Origin: Deltaproteobacteria bacterium
GTDB taxonomy: Bacteria > Desulfobacterota > DSM-4660 > Desulfatiglandales > B25-G16
DNA: 8,312 nt
Assembly (NCBI GenBank): GCA_003646935.1
Contig: QMLW01000062.1
Span: 1 to 8,312 of the forward strand
Direction of reading: 5' to 3'
In this document: positions 6,850-8,312 of the stretch, in pieces
Layout: each line of letters begins with the position of its first letter
How positions within the stretch are numbered: position 1 is the first letter of the stretch
Position numbers and translations under genes: made by a program
The notes under the pieces: generated by a model
Told to the model about the DNA's origin: nothing
Databases searched by the model: none
What the model saw: only the letters and a program-made list of their open reading frames with translations

Positions 6850-7006
6850 TTTAATAGTAAACTTAAAGCCGAATGAGGAGAATAGGCCTCCTAGGGATCC
6901 AGGTAAGGTCGGTATCAAGGGGAGGCGTCTCAAACTACAAAAAAGGAGGTGATACAATTTCAATCTCAGGCACTCACGTAACAAGAAACTTATGAAGGAG
7001 GAGACC
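6850..7006 (+). promoter_or_regulatory. leader region of the importer genes, with several GGAGG sites and one CCTCCT
   Basis: This 157-nt gap between the MarR stop and the binding-protein start has no convincing promoter. CCTCCT (6887-6892) can pair with any of four purine runs: AGGAG (6876-6880), GGAGG (6921-6925), AGGAGG (6944-6949) and the true ribosome site (6996-7001). The segment AAGGAGGTGAT at 6943-6953 is an exact complement of the conserved 16S rRNA 3' end but has no ATG, GTG or TTG at a usable distance. A translation-controlling RNA structure or a ribosome standby site is possible; I do not recognise a known riboswitch class. Confidence 0.35.
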
Positions 7007-7975
7007 ATGGGAAAGAGCAAGTGGTATTTTTTTCTAATCGTTTTAATGGCTGTCTCCATCGGTTCGGGTGTGAGCCATGCCGGAGAGGAAGTCGTGATTG
7101 CCCAGCAAACATGGGACGGATCTATCGCCACGGCCCACGTCTTTAAATATGTGTTGGAAAATAAGCTGAATATCCCGGCTGTGGTAAAGCCAATCGGGCA
7201 GCCCCCAACCTGGGTTGCCCTGGATAAGGGCGACGGCAGTATCGATGTCAAAACGGAATGCTGGTGGCCGAATGAGGATGCTTTCTATAAAAAATACGTA
7301 GAGGAAAGAAAGACGATCGAAGTGAGCCTCCTGTTCGGCAATGCACCGCAGGGGTGGGTCGTTCCCACGTGGGCTGCAAAAAAGTACAATATCAAGACCT
7401 ATAAGGATCTCATTCCTCATGCCAAGCTATTCGATATCAACGGTGACGGGAAAGGGGATCTCTGGTGTGGAGGTGGCGGCTGGTCATCTACCCAAATCAG
7501 CAAAATCCAGATGAGAGACCTGGGGCTGGAAGAGCATTTCAGTCCGTTGGTGCTTGAAGTATGGGTGTTTCTGGCTCAGCTCAAGGAGGCCATGAGGAGA
7601 CAAAAGGAGATCGTCTTCTATTACTGGGCCCCCGAGTGGATCTGGGCGAAGTACGATCTCACCTGGGTGGAGCTCCCCCAATGGGAGGAATCCAAATGGA
7701 AGTATGTTCCCAAGAAACCAGATGAAAGCCGCATCACTTGCGGATGGAGGTCGGCTAAGGTTCATACGGGATATGGCATTCACCTCAAGAACAAGAACCC
7801 AACAGCCTACAAATTCTTCAAGAACATCTATCTACCTATGGAAGAGCAGAGCAAGATGATCGCCGAGCTCGCTGATGTGCCTGGCAATCCCCCAAAACCG
7901 CCCATGGAAGTTGCCAAATGGTGGGTAAATAACAATCCAAAGATCGTCGGTGATTGGCTGAAAGGGGTGCAATAA
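7007..7975 (+). CDS. proX: ProX/OpuAC-type glycine betaine/proline ABC transporter substrate-binding protein
   Basis: A 322-residue secreted binding protein, close to E. coli ProX in length. An N-terminal signal peptide has a basic start (MGKSK), a hydrophobic core at 6-19 and a likely signal peptidase I site after SHA at residue 25. The mature protein starts with the family-typical VVIAQQTWDGS. Aromatic residues that could form the quaternary-ammonium cage include W36, W69, W86/W87 (ECWWPNE), W159 and W207 (YYWAPEW). FDINGDGKGD (142-151) resembles a calcium-type DxNxDG loop that I recall in some relatives. Ligands are probably glycine betaine, proline betaine or a related solute, captured in the periplasm. 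I chose the ATG at 7007, which has AAGGAGGAG just upstream; the ATG at 6992 would put that ribosome site inside the coding region. The ATPase gene follows after 199 nt. Choline or another quaternary amine remains possible as ligand. Confidence 0.9.
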   Translation: MGKSKWYFFLIVLMAVSIGSGVSHAGEEVVIAQQTWDGSIATAHVFKYVLENKLNIPAVVKPIGQPPTWVALDKGDGSIDVKTECWWPNEDAFYKKYVEERKTIEVSLLFGNAPQGWVVPTWAAKKYNIKTYKDLIPHAKLFDINGDGKGDLWCGGGGWSSTQISKIQMRDLGLEEHFSPLVLEVWVFLAQLKEAMRRQKEIVFYYWAPEWIWAKYDLTWVELPQWEESKWKYVPKKPDESRITCGWRSAKVHTGYGIHLKNKNPTAYKFFKNIYLPMEEQSKMIAELADVPGNPPKPPMEVAKWWVNNNPKIVGDWLKGVQ

Positions 7976-7988
7976 GAACCTAGGGTTC
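7976..7988 (+). other. short hairpin just after the binding-protein stop
   Basis: GAACC-TAG-GGTTC begins at the base after the stop codon, giving a 5-bp stem with a 3-nt loop followed by AATTTT. It is too weak to call a terminator with confidence. It could slow 3' decay or terminate partially, as is common after binding-protein genes that need more product than the ATPase. Confidence 0.25.
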
Positions 7989-8112
7989 AATTTTACCAAG
8001 GGGGATGGGGAAGATAACCATCTCCTGCCAGGTCCCCGGAGATCAGATCTGTTCTCTCTCTGCTTCAGCTGATACAGAGACAAATTCTGCTGTTTTTATC
8101 CCCCTCGGATGC

Positions 8113-8151
8113 GCTAAGGCAAGTTTTGACAGCCATGGATATGCCTTAAGC
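8113..8151 (+). other. imperfect stem-loop before the ATPase gene
   Basis: GCTAAGGCA (8113-8121) can pair with TGCCTTAAGC (8142-8151), leaving one bulged base and a 20-nt loop. It ends 23 nt before the ATPase start and about 14 nt before its GGAGG. There is no T-run, so it is more likely an mRNA processing or stabilising element than a terminator, if it is functional at all. Confidence 0.3.
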
Positions 8152-8174
8152 CCGATGAATTCCTTGGAGGACTT

Positions 8175-8312
8175 ATGGATCAAGAATCAGCAACCAGTAT
8201 CCGTTGTGAAGACCTCTGGAAGGTCTTCGGTCCCAACCCCGAAAGGGTTATCGACGAATGGGATACGTTTGATCCTGCTATTACCAAGACGGAGCTTCTG
8301 AATAAGACGGGC
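8175..8312 (+). CDS. proV: ProV/OpuAA-type betaine/proline ABC transporter ATP-binding protein, N-terminal part
   Basis: Only the first 46 codons lie in the window; the frame is open to the last base. The start ATG has GGAGG 4 nt upstream, slightly close but usable. The translation begins with MDQESATSIRCEDLWKVFGP, and the element CEDLWKVFGPNPERVI (11-26) matches the characteristic opening strand and N-terminal extension of ProV/OpuAA ATPases, where K-V-F-G-P/x-N-P is typical. The Walker A, signature and regulatory CBS domains would lie beyond the window. In this family the ATPase energises import by a ProW-type permease, which would be expected next. The gene follows the binding-protein gene by 199 nt on the same strand and probably belongs to the same transcription unit. 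Order binding protein-ATPase differs from the E. coli order proV-proW-proX. Confidence 0.85.
   Translation, partial: MDQESATSIRCEDLWKVFGPNPERVIDEWDTFDPAITKTELLNKTG

Noticed and set aside
6992..7006. Upstream ATG at 6992 as start of the binding protein
   Set aside because: It would place the strong AAGGAGGAG inside the coding region and add acidic residues ahead of the signal peptide; the ATG at 7007 is better placed.
8126..8154. TTGACA at 8126-8131 as a promoter for the ATPase gene
   Set aside because: No acceptable -10 sequence occurs 15-19 bp downstream.
8005..8301. 98-codon open frame on the + strand in the gap after the binding-protein gene
   Set aside because: It overlaps the ProV-like start in another frame, has a composition unlike a real protein and no recognisable motif; its ribosome site is not convincing.

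Overview
The window looks like a stretch of chromosome from an anaerobic, metabolically versatile bacterium. Desulfobacterota (the former Deltaproteobacteria) is my best guess. This rests on gene types: a thiolase/DUF35 pair, a DUF6282 protein, an FtsH paralogue with an HEVGH zinc motif, an AEC-type permease and a ProX-like betaine-binding protein. It is an inference from remembered families, not a phylogeny. I saw no phage, transposon, CRISPR, tRNA or rRNA signal.

Left part (1-2084): the 3' end of a DUF6282 (amidohydrolase-like) gene on the + strand meets, tail to tail, a two-gene minus-strand operon. That operon encodes a SCP-x/lipid-transfer type thiolase and, 4 bp downstream, its DUF35 zinc-ribbon/OB-fold partner. 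The pair probably acts in acyl-CoA chemistry.

Middle (2085-5061): a 251-bp divergent control region carries one sigma70-like promoter in each direction, with a perfect 9-bp-arm palindrome between them. It separates the thiolase operon from a full-length ftsH, a membrane AAA+ zinc protease. The 3' end of ftsH overlaps by 27 bp the 3' end of a convergent AEC-family permease gene. That permease gene is broken by a frameshift and an in-frame stop and is best called a pseudogene.

Right part (5062-8312): a lone class I SAM-dependent methyltransferase is followed by an AT-rich promoter region and a MarR-family regulator that starts with TTG. Next come a 157-nt leader, a ProX/OpuAC-type substrate-binding protein and the first 46 codons of a ProV/OpuAA-type ATPase, cut off by the window end. 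This is the start of a glycine betaine/proline-type compatible-solute ABC importer. The adjacent MarR protein could be its osmotic regulator, by analogy with EctR/CosR-type regulators.

I did not find a clearly new biological system. The points most worth a second look are the palindrome in the thiolase/ftsH control region, the MarR/importer pairing with a palindrome over the MarR promoter, and the importer leader. The leader contains an exact 11-nt match to the 16S anti-Shine-Dalgarno with no ordinary start codon after it, plus a CCTCCT element able to pair with several GGAGG sites.
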